Part shown: one piece after another, positions 18,782 to 28,126 of the stretch | How positions within the stretch are numbered: position 1 is the stretch's first letter | How the letters are laid out: each line of letters starts with the position of its first letter | Assembly (NCBI GenBank): GCA_019931105.1 | Contig: JAIOUW010000002.1 | Location: 1-64,000, forward strand | Direction of reading: 5' to 3' | Length of the DNA stretch: 64,000 nt | Source of the DNA: Flavobacteriaceae bacterium NBU2977 | Lineage (GTDB): Bacteria > Bacteroidota > Bacteroidia > Flavobacteriales > Flavobacteriaceae | Translations under genes and position numbers: made by a program | The notes under the pieces: model-generated | The model's input: the letters and a program-made list of their open reading frames with translations, nothing else | Told to the model about the DNA's origin: nothing | Databases searched by the model: none

Positions 18782-19347
18782 GAATTTTACCCTGGCCCTT
18801 ATAACGTAATCCGATAATATTTTGCGAAACTTCATTATTTGAATGTTTTTTCAATCCATAAATAAATTTTGGTCATAGCGATTCTGCGATGCTTCGATTT
18901 CTCCTAAAGCCATTACTACAAGGCTTCATCGGTAAATTGTAGTCATCATTCATTGTGGAATGTAGTTAAAACGATATTTGCGTACTTAATCTAGATTTTT
19001 AGGTCGGTTGGTTCGATTAAGGCTATTTTCGAGAATTATTAATCTTAATTGCTAAACCTAACCAATGAAGCTATCAAGACTAGAACATATTTGTTGTTCG
19101 AATGTGAATTCGATCATTGCATTAACTATAGGGTTTCAAATTATGTGATTCACCTTAGCAAATATGACCGGGTTCGGCCAAATAGTTGAAACCGATTACA
19201 TTTCCCTGATTTTCCATTGATTTAATAGAGCGATATCAGTATACGGATCCCATAGTTTGTAACGCCAAACATGGACAGGGTTTAATTGAAAAAATAAGCG
19301 AACAGATATAGCGCATAATAAATGAATAAAATTACTGTTGATCTATA
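18782..19347. other. Intergenic region upstream of the main exopolysaccharide operon
   Basis: About 570 AT-rich bases with no convincing ORF, tRNA or terminator. It must contain the promoter of the operon beginning at 19348. The 16-base motif at 18976-18991 (ATTTGCGTACTTAATC) repeats the one at 517-532 with a single mismatch. Its CTTAATC end is also the left arm of a short inverted repeat, with GATTAAG about 23 bases downstream. Confidence 0.6.
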
Positions 19348-20739
19348 ATGAACTCAAAAAATAGATTTATTCTTATTAACCTATTGGCATTTGAATTCAT
19401 ACTTATGAACTTGGTGCTTGTATTATATCTATACTTTCGAGTTCCCGAATTCTCGCTTGTCGATTTTGGTTTTCTTTCAAGATTATTAGTTTTATTGGTC
19501 ATCTATAACTTTAGCTGGCTATTGATAATACTTTATATTAGGGACAACGAGTTTTACTTTAACCCTGATTATGGCTATTTTAAAAGCATAATCACTTCTT
19601 TGTTCTTCTTTGTCGGGTTCGTATCTGTTTTAATTATAATTCTGAAAATCAGATATTTTAATCGTTCGACCTTTATCATTCCAATTTTCATTTTTTCATA
19701 TTTAAACCTCATTAGCCATAAGTATTTATTGAAATACTTAAAGAAAAAGGGCGCTCATTTGTTTTCGAACACCTTACTTGTTGGCCAAGGTTACAGTGAT
19801 GGCAACATTAAAGGTTTTGTTAATGCCATGGCTCAATATGGATATAATGTTATCGGATATCTAGAGGCGGGCATTAAGGCACCTAAAGGCTTTTTTGATT
19901 TGCGTCTGGTCGACAGCTTGGACCGATTGACACAGGTATTTAGTGAACACGACATCGATGAAATATTCATTTCGATGTCGGATATGGAGCACGATAAAAT
20001 TGTAGAATCGGTAAAGATCGCCGATAGCTTTGGTGTAAGGGTCAAACTGATTCCAGAGAACCCATTGCTGATGTCAAAGAATTACAAGGCCGTTACCATG
20101 GGAGAACTTGCCGTATTTAAATTGCGTCAATCTCCACTTGACAATTTTAGTATGACCATATTAAAGCGGTTATTTGATTTTTGCTTTGCATTGTTCATAA
20201 TCATTTTATGTACCCCGATTTATTTGCTTATCGCCCTACTTATATTCTTGGATTCGGGCGGTCCTATTCTATACAAGCCATTTCGTAAAGGCGAAGCCGG
20301 TGAAACGTTCAAGTGTTACAAATTCAGAACGATGTCGGTTTGTGATAATCCGATGAACGGAAACAAATCTACCGTTGTAAATGACCCAAGAATAACCCGC
20401 ATAGGAAAATTCTTAAGAAAGACTGATTTAGATGAGCTACCTCAATTTTTCAATGTGCTTAAAGGCAATATGAGCGTAATCGGACCCAGGCCGCATAGGG
20501 TTAATCTACAGCTCGATTTTAGAAAAAGTATAAACGATTATATGGTCAGAAGTTATATTAAACCCGGAATCACGGGTTGGGCCCAAGTTAACGGCTGGAG
20601 GGGGCCGACGGTGACCGATGAGCAAAAAAACGAGCGCATAACTCATGACCTGTGGTATATCGAAAATTGGAGTTTTTGGCTGGACATAAAAATTATTTAC
20701 CTGACACTGTTCGGCCAGCACCACAAAAAGGCTTTCTAA
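19348..20739 (+). CDS. Undecaprenyl-phosphate sugar phosphotransferase (WbaP/WcaJ-type, initiating)
   Basis: Transfers the first sugar-1-phosphate onto undecaprenyl phosphate to start repeat-unit synthesis on the inner membrane. The 463-aa protein has four N-terminal helices (residues 8-125), a CoA-binding-like nucleotide domain (LVGQGYSDGNIKGFV, about 145-160), a re-entrant helix and a C-terminal bacterial sugar transferase domain from about residue 270. Diagnostic motifs are KRLFDFCFAL, CYKFRTM, KTDLDELPQFFNVLKGNMS, GPRPHR and PGITGWAQVNGWRG. It is the first gene of the main operon and the only initiating transferase in the window. Whether the sugar is hexose or amino sugar cannot be read from sequence. 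Confidence 0.93.
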   Translation: MNSKNRFILINLLAFEFILMNLVLVLYLYFRVPEFSLVDFGFLSRLLVLLVIYNFSWLLIILYIRDNEFYFNPDYGYFKSIITSLFFFVGFVSVLIIILKIRYFNRSTFIIPIFIFSYLNLISHKYLLKYLKKKGAHLFSNTLLVGQGYSDGNIKGFVNAMAQYGYNVIGYLEAGIKAPKGFFDLRLVDSLDRLTQVFSEHDIDEIFISMSDMEHDKIVESVKIADSFGVRVKLIPENPLLMSKNYKAVTMGELAVFKLRQSPLDNFSMTILKRLFDFCFALFIIILCTPIYLLIALLIFLDSGGPILYKPFRKGEAGETFKCYKFRTMSVCDNPMNGNKSTVVNDPRITRIGKFLRKTDLDELPQFFNVLKGNMSVIGPRPHRVNLQLDFRKSINDYMVRSYIKPGITGWAQVNGWRGPTVTDEQKNERITHDLWYIENWSFWLDIKIIYLTLFGQHHKKAF

Positions 20740-20815
20740 ACAGTAAATTGGAAAGAAGAATATTGAACAAATCTTATTTGAAAAAATAAACGCTCAGTTT
20801 AAAATTAATCTACAG

Positions 20816-21625
20816 ATGAAAAAATCCGGATCTCGAATTGACCAATTCTATGGAACATTTAAAAAGTTAAGGGTTAACTGGCTTATCCACTTGACACTAC
20901 TATTACTTGTGTCTTCGTGCTATACCACGAAAGGACTAAATTATATTCAAAGTGCCGAAAACTCTTATAGCGTGCCACTTATTCAAGTAGAATATAAGGT
21001 GCAGCCCAACGACATTTTGAATATCAAGGTAAAAAGTAGAGACTCAGAGCAGTCCAACTTTTTTAATAATGTAACCGCCAATAATCGAAATATCGAACCC
21101 AATCCCGCATCTTTGTTCATTGAGGGCTATACTGTCAATAGCGATGGTATGATCAATGTGCCAAATGTTGGAGACATAAAAGTAAGCGATCTTACGGTCG
21201 AGGAGATTACCGAAAAGGTTCAAAAGGAAATTGACAAATACCTTTTGAATTCAGTAGTCTCGGTAAAACTTACCAGTTTTAAGATATCGGTGCTGGGCGA
21301 TGTCAAGAATCCGGGCACAAATTATATTTACAATACTCAAGCCAATATATTCGAGGCGCTAAGTGCGGCAGGAGATTTAAATGTTTCCGCCAAAAGAGAA
21401 AATATAAAATTGATCAGACAGGTCGGAAGTGCATCCAAGGTAGTTAATCTTGATTTAACTTCTCCATCTATAATCCATTCGCCCTATTATTTCTTGCACC
21501 CTAACGATGTAATATATGTAGAATCGTCGAAACCAAGTGTTACCCAAAAGAATTTAGGGCTGTTCTCGCTTGTATTGTCCGCAATAACCACAACGGTATT
21601 GGTGTTAAGTTTTACTACGCAATAA
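20816..21625 (+). CDS. Polysaccharide export outer-membrane lipoprotein (Wza family), copy 2
   Basis: Second Wza-type channel of the window, 269 aa. Lipoprotein leader ends at Cys35 (LLLVSSCYTTKG). The export domain carries YKVQPNDILNIKVKSRD and VNSDGMINVPNVGDI (about residues 57-130), followed by the SLBB-like ISVLGDVKNPGTNYIYN and a C-terminal hydrophobic helix (about 248-266). It lies 76 bases after the sugar transferase and 52 bases before wzc copy 2, making a dedicated export pair for this operon. It shares the family architecture of copy 1 at 3758-4540 but is clearly a divergent paralogue, not a recent duplicate. Confidence 0.9.
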   Translation: MKKSGSRIDQFYGTFKKLRVNWLIHLTLLLLVSSCYTTKGLNYIQSAENSYSVPLIQVEYKVQPNDILNIKVKSRDSEQSNFFNNVTANNRNIEPNPASLFIEGYTVNSDGMINVPNVGDIKVSDLTVEEITEKVQKEIDKYLLNSVVSVKLTSFKISVLGDVKNPGTNYIYNTQANIFEALSAAGDLNVSAKRENIKLIRQVGSASKVVNLDLTSPSIIHSPYYFLHPNDVIYVESSKPSVTQKNLGLFSLVLSAITTTVLVLSFTTQ

Positions 21626-21677
21626 ATCAATGCCGAAACTTTCATAAATACGCCGAAACAACATAATATCTTTAACT

Positions 21678-24071
21678 ATGAAAGATAAGAATTCAAATCC
21701 TCGACAAGAGGTCAATATGAAGGTGTTCTTACAAAAGATGTATAAAAATATATGGCTTTTTGTTATGAGCATTGGTTTTTTCATGTTGCTTGCGTTTGTT
21801 TATATCATGCTTGCTACTCCTAAATATGAAGTTGCGACATCGCTATTAATAGATTCGTCGGGTAGTAATCGCGTTTTGGGCGATAGTAAGTATGTCGATG
21901 GCGGGGTGAGTCTTATTGAAATGGAGAAAAACCTTTATAACGAGATAAGCATTATTCAATCATATGATCTTGTCAAACAGACTTTGGACGATTTGGGATT
22001 TGATGTTACCTATCACTCTAAGAATTGGATTAAGCAAAAAGAACATTACGGCCATTTTCCAATTCAGGTAAAACTGACCAAATCGGAGCCCCAACTCATT
22101 GGAACGCCGATCTTTATCGAGATTCTTTCGAATGAAAAATTCCAATTGTCGATTGAGGCCAGCGAATATGCAATTTCAGACCCTGTTAAAGGGTCGTCCA
22201 TTGCAATAAACAGAAATTTGGATTTTTCGGGTCAATTTTCATTCGGGGAAAGAATCAGTAACGATTATTTTGACCTTACCGTTCAGAAATCGGACGACCG
22301 CATCAATCTTGCTGATTTTGGCGACCTTAGTTTCAATATTCGCGATTTAGATGCGTTGGCCAATGATTATATAGCCAAACTGAAAGTTGAAAATGTCGAC
22401 TTGCAGGCTAGCATCCTTAAGGTTACTTCGCAAGGACCTCTAGTTGAGAAAGAGGCGGATTTTCTTAAGCGGCTTACTCAAAATTACGTGCAGAGCAAGT
22501 TGGATTCAAGAAATAACATTGCCTCTACCAAGGAATCTTTTATTAGAAACCAATTAAAGATCGTCTCTGATTCACTTTCTAAAATGGAAGCCGAACTAGA
22601 ACTTTTCAAAAGGGACAAGCGGGCACTTGATCTGGGAGCAACGGCGAATAATGCCTTAGGTCGTACATCGAACTTGCAAGTTGAAAAGGCCAAGATCGAA
22701 CTCGACATAAAATACTATAATGAACTTATACAGAATGTCAATAACAACCTAATAGGGGAAGATTTTGTAATACCTACCGCAGCGGGAATTGCAGATCCTC
22801 TTATCAACGATAATATTATTGAACTAAAAGAGCTCTATGCATTAAAATCAAAAAAGAAGTTTTTTGTTACCAGTAACAATGAAGAAATGAAGGTTATCGA
22901 GCGACAGATAAGGGAATCTACTTCTTTATTGCTCAACAATCTGCATAATGCGATCAGAACCTCTGAATTTTCCCTGGCAAGAATAAACTCCCAGTTGGAT
23001 AGCTACGATGGTTTGATAAGCTCGTTGCCCGAAAAGGAGAACCAACTGCTTACTATTGAAAGAAAAAGTACACTTTATGAGAATTTGTTCAACTACCTTA
23101 GTCAAGAGTTGGCCAAAACTGGTATTGCAGGGGCCGAGAACACATCTGATACCAGGGTTTTGGACGAAGCCAGAATGGTCGGTGACGGACCGATTTTCCC
23201 ACAGAAGATGCTCTTGTTGACCTTGGCAATGATATTGGGCGTGCTGCTACCGTTGATTTATTTGGTCTGGTTTTCGCCCAACAACATAATTCATGGGCTT
23301 GACCAAATCGTAGACCATACCGACATTCCGGTTATTGCCTGTATCGCCACACATGATCCGAACAACAATAAGCCAGATTCACATGTTGCGCGGTGGAAGG
23401 TCAAAGAATCATTTAGGGACCTCAGCGCAAATCTGAGCCTGTACAATGCCAATAGGCAAAGTACCGTAATAGGGGTGGTTTCCATAATGCCAGAAGAAGG
23501 CAAGACCTTTTGCGCCATTAATTCGGGTATAGCACTTGCCGAAGCGGGAAAAAAGACAATAGTCATAGATGCTGATTTGAGAAACCCTAGTCTGGTAAAA
23601 GAACTCAATAAAATAGAAGGTAAGGGCCTTTCTAATTATTTACAGGGTGAAATAGATAATCTAAAGGATATCATTCATGAACATGACCAACTGACCAATC
23701 TTCATTTCATACCTACATCGGTATTGAACATTAGCTTTCAGAAATTATTGTCCGGAGAAAAGTTAAACGAGCTAGTTAGAGAATTGAAGACGATGTACGA
23801 CTACATCATTTTTGATTCGGCACCAATAGGCTTGGTTTCCGACTATCTTTTTTTGTCAGAATTGATTGATGTCAATTTGTTTGTGGTAAGGCGTAATCTT
23901 GCCAAAATAGAGTTTTTACAAGATTTTGCGAAGTTGGTCGAGACCGCTAAGAATGGTAAGAGCTATATCGTTTTCAATGACACGTTGGAGAAGGAGAACA
24001 AGTATGGCTATGAGAAAATGTACGGAGTGAACAGTGGCCCACAGCTGATTGCCGATTCGCTGACAATTTAG
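21678..24071 (+). CDS. Wzc-type chain-length regulator and BY-tyrosine kinase, copy 2
   Basis: A 797-aa co-polymerase/tyrosine kinase paired with Wza copy 2. It has a Wzz domain with helices near residues 24-44 and 510-532 and a kinase domain with Walker A SIMPEEGKTF (about 603-612), Walker A' VIDADLRNPS (about 628-637) and Walker B YDYIIFDSAPIG (about 707-718). The P-loop reads PEEGKT where copy 1 has PGEGKT; the GKT is retained so ATP binding should persist. The C-terminus has only three clustered Tyr (KYGYEKMYG) and then extends 13 residues without Tyr, a shorter phosphorylation tail than copy 1. No phosphatase gene lies beside it. Confidence 0.92.
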   Translation: MKDKNSNPRQEVNMKVFLQKMYKNIWLFVMSIGFFMLLAFVYIMLATPKYEVATSLLIDSSGSNRVLGDSKYVDGGVSLIEMEKNLYNEISIIQSYDLVKQTLDDLGFDVTYHSKNWIKQKEHYGHFPIQVKLTKSEPQLIGTPIFIEILSNEKFQLSIEASEYAISDPVKGSSIAINRNLDFSGQFSFGERISNDYFDLTVQKSDDRINLADFGDLSFNIRDLDALANDYIAKLKVENVDLQASILKVTSQGPLVEKEADFLKRLTQNYVQSKLDSRNNIASTKESFIRNQLKIVSDSLSKMEAELELFKRDKRALDLGATANNALGRTSNLQVEKAKIELDIKYYNELIQNVNNNLIGEDFVIPTAAGIADPLINDNIIELKELYALKSKKKFFVTSNNEEMKVIERQIRESTSLLLNNLHNAIRTSEFSLARINSQLDSYDGLISSLPEKENQLLTIERKSTLYENLFNYLSQELAKTGIAGAENTSDTRVLDEARMVGDGPIFPQKMLLLTLAMILGVLLPLIYLVWFSPNNIIHGLDQIVDHTDIPVIACIATHDPNNNKPDSHVARWKVKESFRDLSANLSLYNANRQSTVIGVVSIMPEEGKTFCAINSGIALAEAGKKTIVIDADLRNPSLVKELNKIEGKGLSNYLQGEIDNLKDIIHEHDQLTNLHFIPTSVLNISFQKLLSGEKLNELVRELKTMYDYIIFDSAPIGLVSDYLFLSELIDVNLFVVRRNLAKIEFLQDFAKLVETAKNGKSYIVFNDTLEKENKYGYEKMYGVNSGPQLIADSLTI

Positions 24072-24116
24072 AGAAATCTATATTCTACCCTTTACACAAT
24101 CGAATAACACGATTTT

Positions 24117-25487
24117 ATGACCAGTTTCGATGAATATTTTAATTGGCCCGATGTAAACATCGCACACTTTTATATTTATTTCGTGCTAACCGCCATCTTG
24201 GCCTTTTATATGACCTATAAAAGCGGATCAAAGTATAAGTTCGAATTATTTTTCATCGCTTTTTACCTGTTAACAGGTAACTTGAATGAACTTTTGACGA
24301 TTAGGATACCGGGTTTCAGTCTGTTTGAAATATGGCCAGAACGATTTTTGTTCTTCCTATTGTCTTTTTTCATTATCCGAAAAACGGTGTTATCGCGAAA
24401 AAAGCTGCTATTTACACTCGATAAAAAGGTAGCTTGGTTCGAAATAGCGCTCTTTGGCTATGTTATTATGCTGGTGGCTTCTCAAATAGTGAATATCGAC
24501 AATATTGGTTTGGTCGAGGCCATTAAGGTAATGCTCGAGACCCTTGCATTTTTGGCCATTATGATAGGATTGAAATTATTTATGGACAAGCCTTCTTATA
24601 ATCTAGTTGGACAAGTTCTTATAGTAGGTGCGGTAATTTCTAGCTTGGTCAGCTTCGCACAGCTTGTGATCGACCCGTATTTTCTAAGAATAGGCGATGA
24701 TCGTGCGGCTTTTGGAACCTTGTTAAGGTCGAACGGCATTTTTAATACGGAGTATTTTAATTCCTATTATCTGATCATAGCTATTGCCTGGACATTCACA
24801 ACGATCAAAAAAAAATGGCTGAAGACCTTCTTGATCTTAATATTTTCTTTAGGCGTTCTAACGACGTTCCACCGTATGAGCTGGCTCATATTGGCTTTGG
24901 TAAGCATCATATATTTAGTCTATATCAATAGAGTAGCTTATGAAAAAATACTAGTTATCGGTCTATCGGCTTTAGCACTATTACTTTCACTTTCTATATT
25001 TTACTATCAAGACATAATGAATAGTTCTTTGGTGAAAGAACGATTAAATGAGCCGATTACAGGTCGCAAGGCCTACTATTCGTTGGTTCTTGACAATATT
25101 GACAAAAAACCGCTGTTCGGGTACGGCAATTTTGACAATGAAGTCTATTATGCCGGTATGTTACAAATAACGAGTAGCAGACAGCGTGCATCAGGAGAAA
25201 CGGGAGGGTTGCACAGTGGGTATTTTTCTACACTTTTTTTATACGGGGTACCGGCCTTCGTTTTCTTCTCTTTATTCGCCTTGTTATCGGTCATGTATTA
25301 TGCCAGTTACTATAGGGAAAATATATACTTTGCCATACCGTTATTGGTGAGTGTTATATATTTGATCGGAAACCTGACCAATACTTTTTTATTTCTCTCC
25401 TACCTTTCGGTTCTTTTTGCCGTGCATATTGGTATTGGAATGGGAATCAATGGCATTGATAAAGGTGAACTTAAAAAGGCTGGATAA
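24117..25487 (+). CDS. O-antigen ligase/polymerase-family membrane protein (Wzy-like)
   Basis: A 456-aa polytopic protein with about ten to twelve hydrophobic segments, predicted to polymerise lipid-linked repeat units in the periplasm. The large loop near residues 310-380 contains NEPITGRKAYY, LFGYGNFDNEVYY and GGLHSGYFSTLFLYG, matching the polymerase/ligase (Wzy_C) pattern, in which a loop His and Arg are functional. Context strongly supports Wzy over WaaL: it sits 45 bases after wzc and directly before the flippase gene, inside a Wzx/Wzy-type operon. Confidence 0.85.
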   Translation: MTSFDEYFNWPDVNIAHFYIYFVLTAILAFYMTYKSGSKYKFELFFIAFYLLTGNLNELLTIRIPGFSLFEIWPERFLFFLLSFFIIRKTVLSRKKLLFTLDKKVAWFEIALFGYVIMLVASQIVNIDNIGLVEAIKVMLETLAFLAIMIGLKLFMDKPSYNLVGQVLIVGAVISSLVSFAQLVIDPYFLRIGDDRAAFGTLLRSNGIFNTEYFNSYYLIIAIAWTFTTIKKKWLKTFLILIFSLGVLTTFHRMSWLILALVSIIYLVYINRVAYEKILVIGLSALALLLSLSIFYYQDIMNSSLVKERLNEPITGRKAYYSLVLDNIDKKPLFGYGNFDNEVYYAGMLQITSSRQRASGETGGLHSGYFSTLFLYGVPAFVFFSLFALLSVMYYASYYRENIYFAIPLLVSVIYLIGNLTNTFLFLSYLSVLFAVHIGIGMGINGIDKGELKKAG

Positions 25488-25573
25488 AAGAATGGTGCGA
25501 TACCGTGACCAATCGGCAATGTTGGGTTAATTATAAGCGAACAGGGTAGGTCGAACCGGCAATAAAACAAATC

Positions 25574-26797
25574 ATGTCAAGAAATCCAGTAACCAAAATG
25601 GCGGCAATGTATGGCGGAAGTATTCTAGCCATAGCTTTGGGTTTTTTGGTGAGTATTTTCAACTCAAGAATTTTGGGCCCTGAAAAATTCGGGGACTTTA
25701 AATTCATCCAGACCGTTGGTACGTTAGTGGCGAGCCTGGTTTCTGTCGGACTTTTTATTTCATTGACAAGGTTATTGGCCATAAATAGGTCAAAGACCAA
25801 AGAACAGCAATATGTTGGTCTCTTTGTGCTAGTTTTCTTAGTTGTATCGGTTATCGGTATGCTGTTAATGTTCGCCTTTTCATTTATTGAACCTGTTTTT
25901 TTTGAAAATGGATTGGGCCGAAAATTCAAGTTGTTTTTTTTCATTGTCACGGTAATTGCCGGTGTGACGGCACTGAAAGAAATACTGAAAGGAATGCATA
26001 AGATTTATGCTCTTTCGATTCTGAGTTTTATACCCGCACTTGCGTATCTGATAATCATTTATCCCTTAAGTAAAAGAATAACCATAGACCTGGACCATGT
26101 CTTATGGGTTTCATATGGTGTAGGCCTATTAATAGTGATTTTTTATATAATAAAACTAAAGCCGGATTTTGGTATAAAGAAATACTTGGTCAAGCGATTG
26201 TTCGCCGAAAATCGACAGAATGGCAGACCCATTTATTATGGTAGTTTGGCCGGCGTCGCTACCGAACATGTCGCAGGTCTTAGTATTTCATATTTCTTGG
26301 ACAATACTCAAGTAGGTTTTTTCATGTTGGCTTTGACCATTTGCAGTCCGATACTTATTATTCCTTCGGTAATGGGAACCATTTTTTTTAAACAATTTGC
26401 AACGATAAGAGCCATTCCAAAGAAAGTTTTTCTGTTCAGCTTACTAAGTACGGTTGCCGCTCTTTTAGTGTTCTATGCATTGGTCGAAATAGTAATCGTG
26501 ACTTTTTATACCGAAGATTATTTAGCGGTCTCGAACATTGCCAAATTATTGATAATTGCTTTTATTTTTCATGGCATGGGAGACCTTTTCAATCGCTTTT
26601 TAGGAGCGAAAGGTGAAGGTAAGATGTTGAGAAACGCGGCTTATGTAGTAGGTGTGGCAAACGTTCTAGGATACTTTGTTTTAGTGAAGTGGTTTGCCTT
26701 GAACGGGGCGATTGCGACCAAGGTCATAGCAAGCGGTCTTTATATGGTCGTGATGTGTTTTTATTATTTCAGGTTTGTTAAAAGAGATAGTAATTAG
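25574..26797 (+). CDS. Oligosaccharide flippase (Wzx-like)
   Basis: A 407-aa membrane protein with about twelve helices, of the MATE/MOP-type polysaccharide flippase family, predicted to move lipid-linked repeat units across the inner membrane. Family-typical features are the N-terminal YGGSILAIALGFLVSIFNSR, the GPEKFGDFKF loop, and GDLFNRFLGAKGEGKMLRNA near the C-terminal third. It starts 86 bases after the polymerase gene. It is the only flippase in the window, so the first polysaccharide block (0.6-7 kb) lacks its own. Confidence 0.87.
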   Translation: MSRNPVTKMAAMYGGSILAIALGFLVSIFNSRILGPEKFGDFKFIQTVGTLVASLVSVGLFISLTRLLAINRSKTKEQQYVGLFVLVFLVVSVIGMLLMFAFSFIEPVFFENGLGRKFKLFFFIVTVIAGVTALKEILKGMHKIYALSILSFIPALAYLIIIYPLSKRITIDLDHVLWVSYGVGLLIVIFYIIKLKPDFGIKKYLVKRLFAENRQNGRPIYYGSLAGVATEHVAGLSISYFLDNTQVGFFMLALTICSPILIIPSVMGTIFFKQFATIRAIPKKVFLFSLLSTVAALLVFYALVEIVIVTFYTEDYLAVSNIAKLLIIAFIFHGMGDLFNRFLGAKGEGKMLRNAAYVVGVANVLGYFVLVKWFALNGAIATKVIASGLYMVVMCFYYFRFVKRDSN

Positions 26798-26896
26798 CAA
26801 CTTAAATGTCGCATATAAAAAAGAGGTTCAGATCAATTTTGCAGCACATTGAAAGAACAGATTGCCCGAAAGTGATTGAATATAGGAAAGTATCAA

Positions 26897-28081
26897 ATGG
26901 CGCATCATAATTTTTACATTTACAGTAATTGTGATTTTTCGGCGAAAAGTGCCGCAGCCACTAGAATGCGATATTATGCCAGTGCCATTGCCGATGATGC
27001 AAACCATGTGTACTTGGTAAGTTGTTGCTCAAATAAACTGACGGACGAAAGTTTCGTTGAGTTAGAACCTAATATTTTTGTTCATGAAAATAAAAAGCTG
27101 ACCCGCAAGATGTTGCAGAGCTTTTCATTTCTCAGGGATTTGAACAAATTTTCAATAGGCAAGACGGGAGGTGACACATTCTTTTTATATCCATATCCCT
27201 TCTTTTTTCTAGAACTCATGTCAGTCTTGTACTTAATATTTTTCAAAAAAAAGAACGTTTATTACGAACTCAATGAGGTAAAGAAGTACGGTTCAGATTT
27301 TCACGCGCCATTCTCTTTCAAAAGACCGAAATATTCTTTGCAGAAATTGGTTTACAAGGTGGTTTATCGGTTAATGGATTATATGATGCCATTTTTCAAA
27401 GGTGTCGTTTGCATTTCAAGGAATATTGAAGAATATGGTAGAAAGTATAATAAAAATACACTGCGAATACCTATACTTACCGACCCGTACAAGGCAATCG
27501 AGACTTCAAAAAGACAATATTCAAAACAAGGGGCTTTCAATATTGGGTTTTCAGGTTCGATAATACCGAGCAAGGAGAATTTACATGAATTTGTCAGCAT
27601 CATTGAAGACCTTCAAAAAGAGAATTATAAGATTGCCCTTAACCTTTGTGGCTGGTTGCCAAAGGAGGAAGAAGGATTTATCCAAAAAGACTGGACCGCC
27701 GAAAATGCAATTACATATTATGGCAACCTCAATGAACTGGAATTATCCACCTTTTTGTCGCAACAAGATTTATTGGTGATTCCTAGAGGATATAATTTAC
27801 AGAATCATTATGGTTTTTCTACAAAGCTGTCAGACTATTTAAACCATAAGAAGGTTATTTTGGTTACAGATGTAAGCGATTATGGAATGTATATTAAGGA
27901 TGGCGTAAACGGTTTTATCGTGCCTCCTGACGACAAGGAGCAAATGTATGGCAAACTGGTACATATCATTGAAAACTTTAAGGATTTCGAATCGCAGGTA
28001 ATTGCAAATGCGTTAAAAACATCGAAGGAAAAATTTGATTATCGTATCTATTCCGGGGCTTTGAGAGACTTCCTGAAATAG
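26897..28081 (+). CDS. Glycosyltransferase family 4 enzyme
   Basis: Cytoplasmic GT-B sugar transferase that extends the repeat unit. In 394 aa the N-terminal half has the SNCDFSAKSAAATRMRYYAS acceptor-side loop. The donor-binding half has FNIGFSGSIIPSKEN and FSTKLSDYLNHKKVILVTD followed by NGFIVPPDDKEQM, the group 1 glycosyltransferase pattern, although the usual E-x7-E pair is not clearly conserved. ATG at 26897 is chosen; an in-frame TTG at 26876 would add seven residues. Donor and acceptor sugars cannot be predicted. Confidence 0.75.
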   Translation: MAHHNFYIYSNCDFSAKSAAATRMRYYASAIADDANHVYLVSCCSNKLTDESFVELEPNIFVHENKKLTRKMLQSFSFLRDLNKFSIGKTGGDTFFLYPYPFFFLELMSVLYLIFFKKKNVYYELNEVKKYGSDFHAPFSFKRPKYSLQKLVYKVVYRLMDYMMPFFKGVVCISRNIEEYGRKYNKNTLRIPILTDPYKAIETSKRQYSKQGAFNIGFSGSIIPSKENLHEFVSIIEDLQKENYKIALNLCGWLPKEEEGFIQKDWTAENAITYYGNLNELELSTFLSQQDLLVIPRGYNLQNHYGFSTKLSDYLNHKKVILVTDVSDYGMYIKDGVNGFIVPPDDKEQMYGKLVHIIENFKDFESQVIANALKTSKEKFDYRIYSGALRDFLK

Positions 28082-28126
28082 CGATTGTTTAACGGCTATG
28101 CTTAATGAATAAATTTTGATGGGTAA

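Noticed and set aside
18782-19347. tRNA or small RNA in the long intergenic regions
   Set aside because: No cloverleaf, TPsiC-like GTTCGAATCC or other conserved RNA signature was found here or in 34588-34923, 41065-41394 or 42520-42922.
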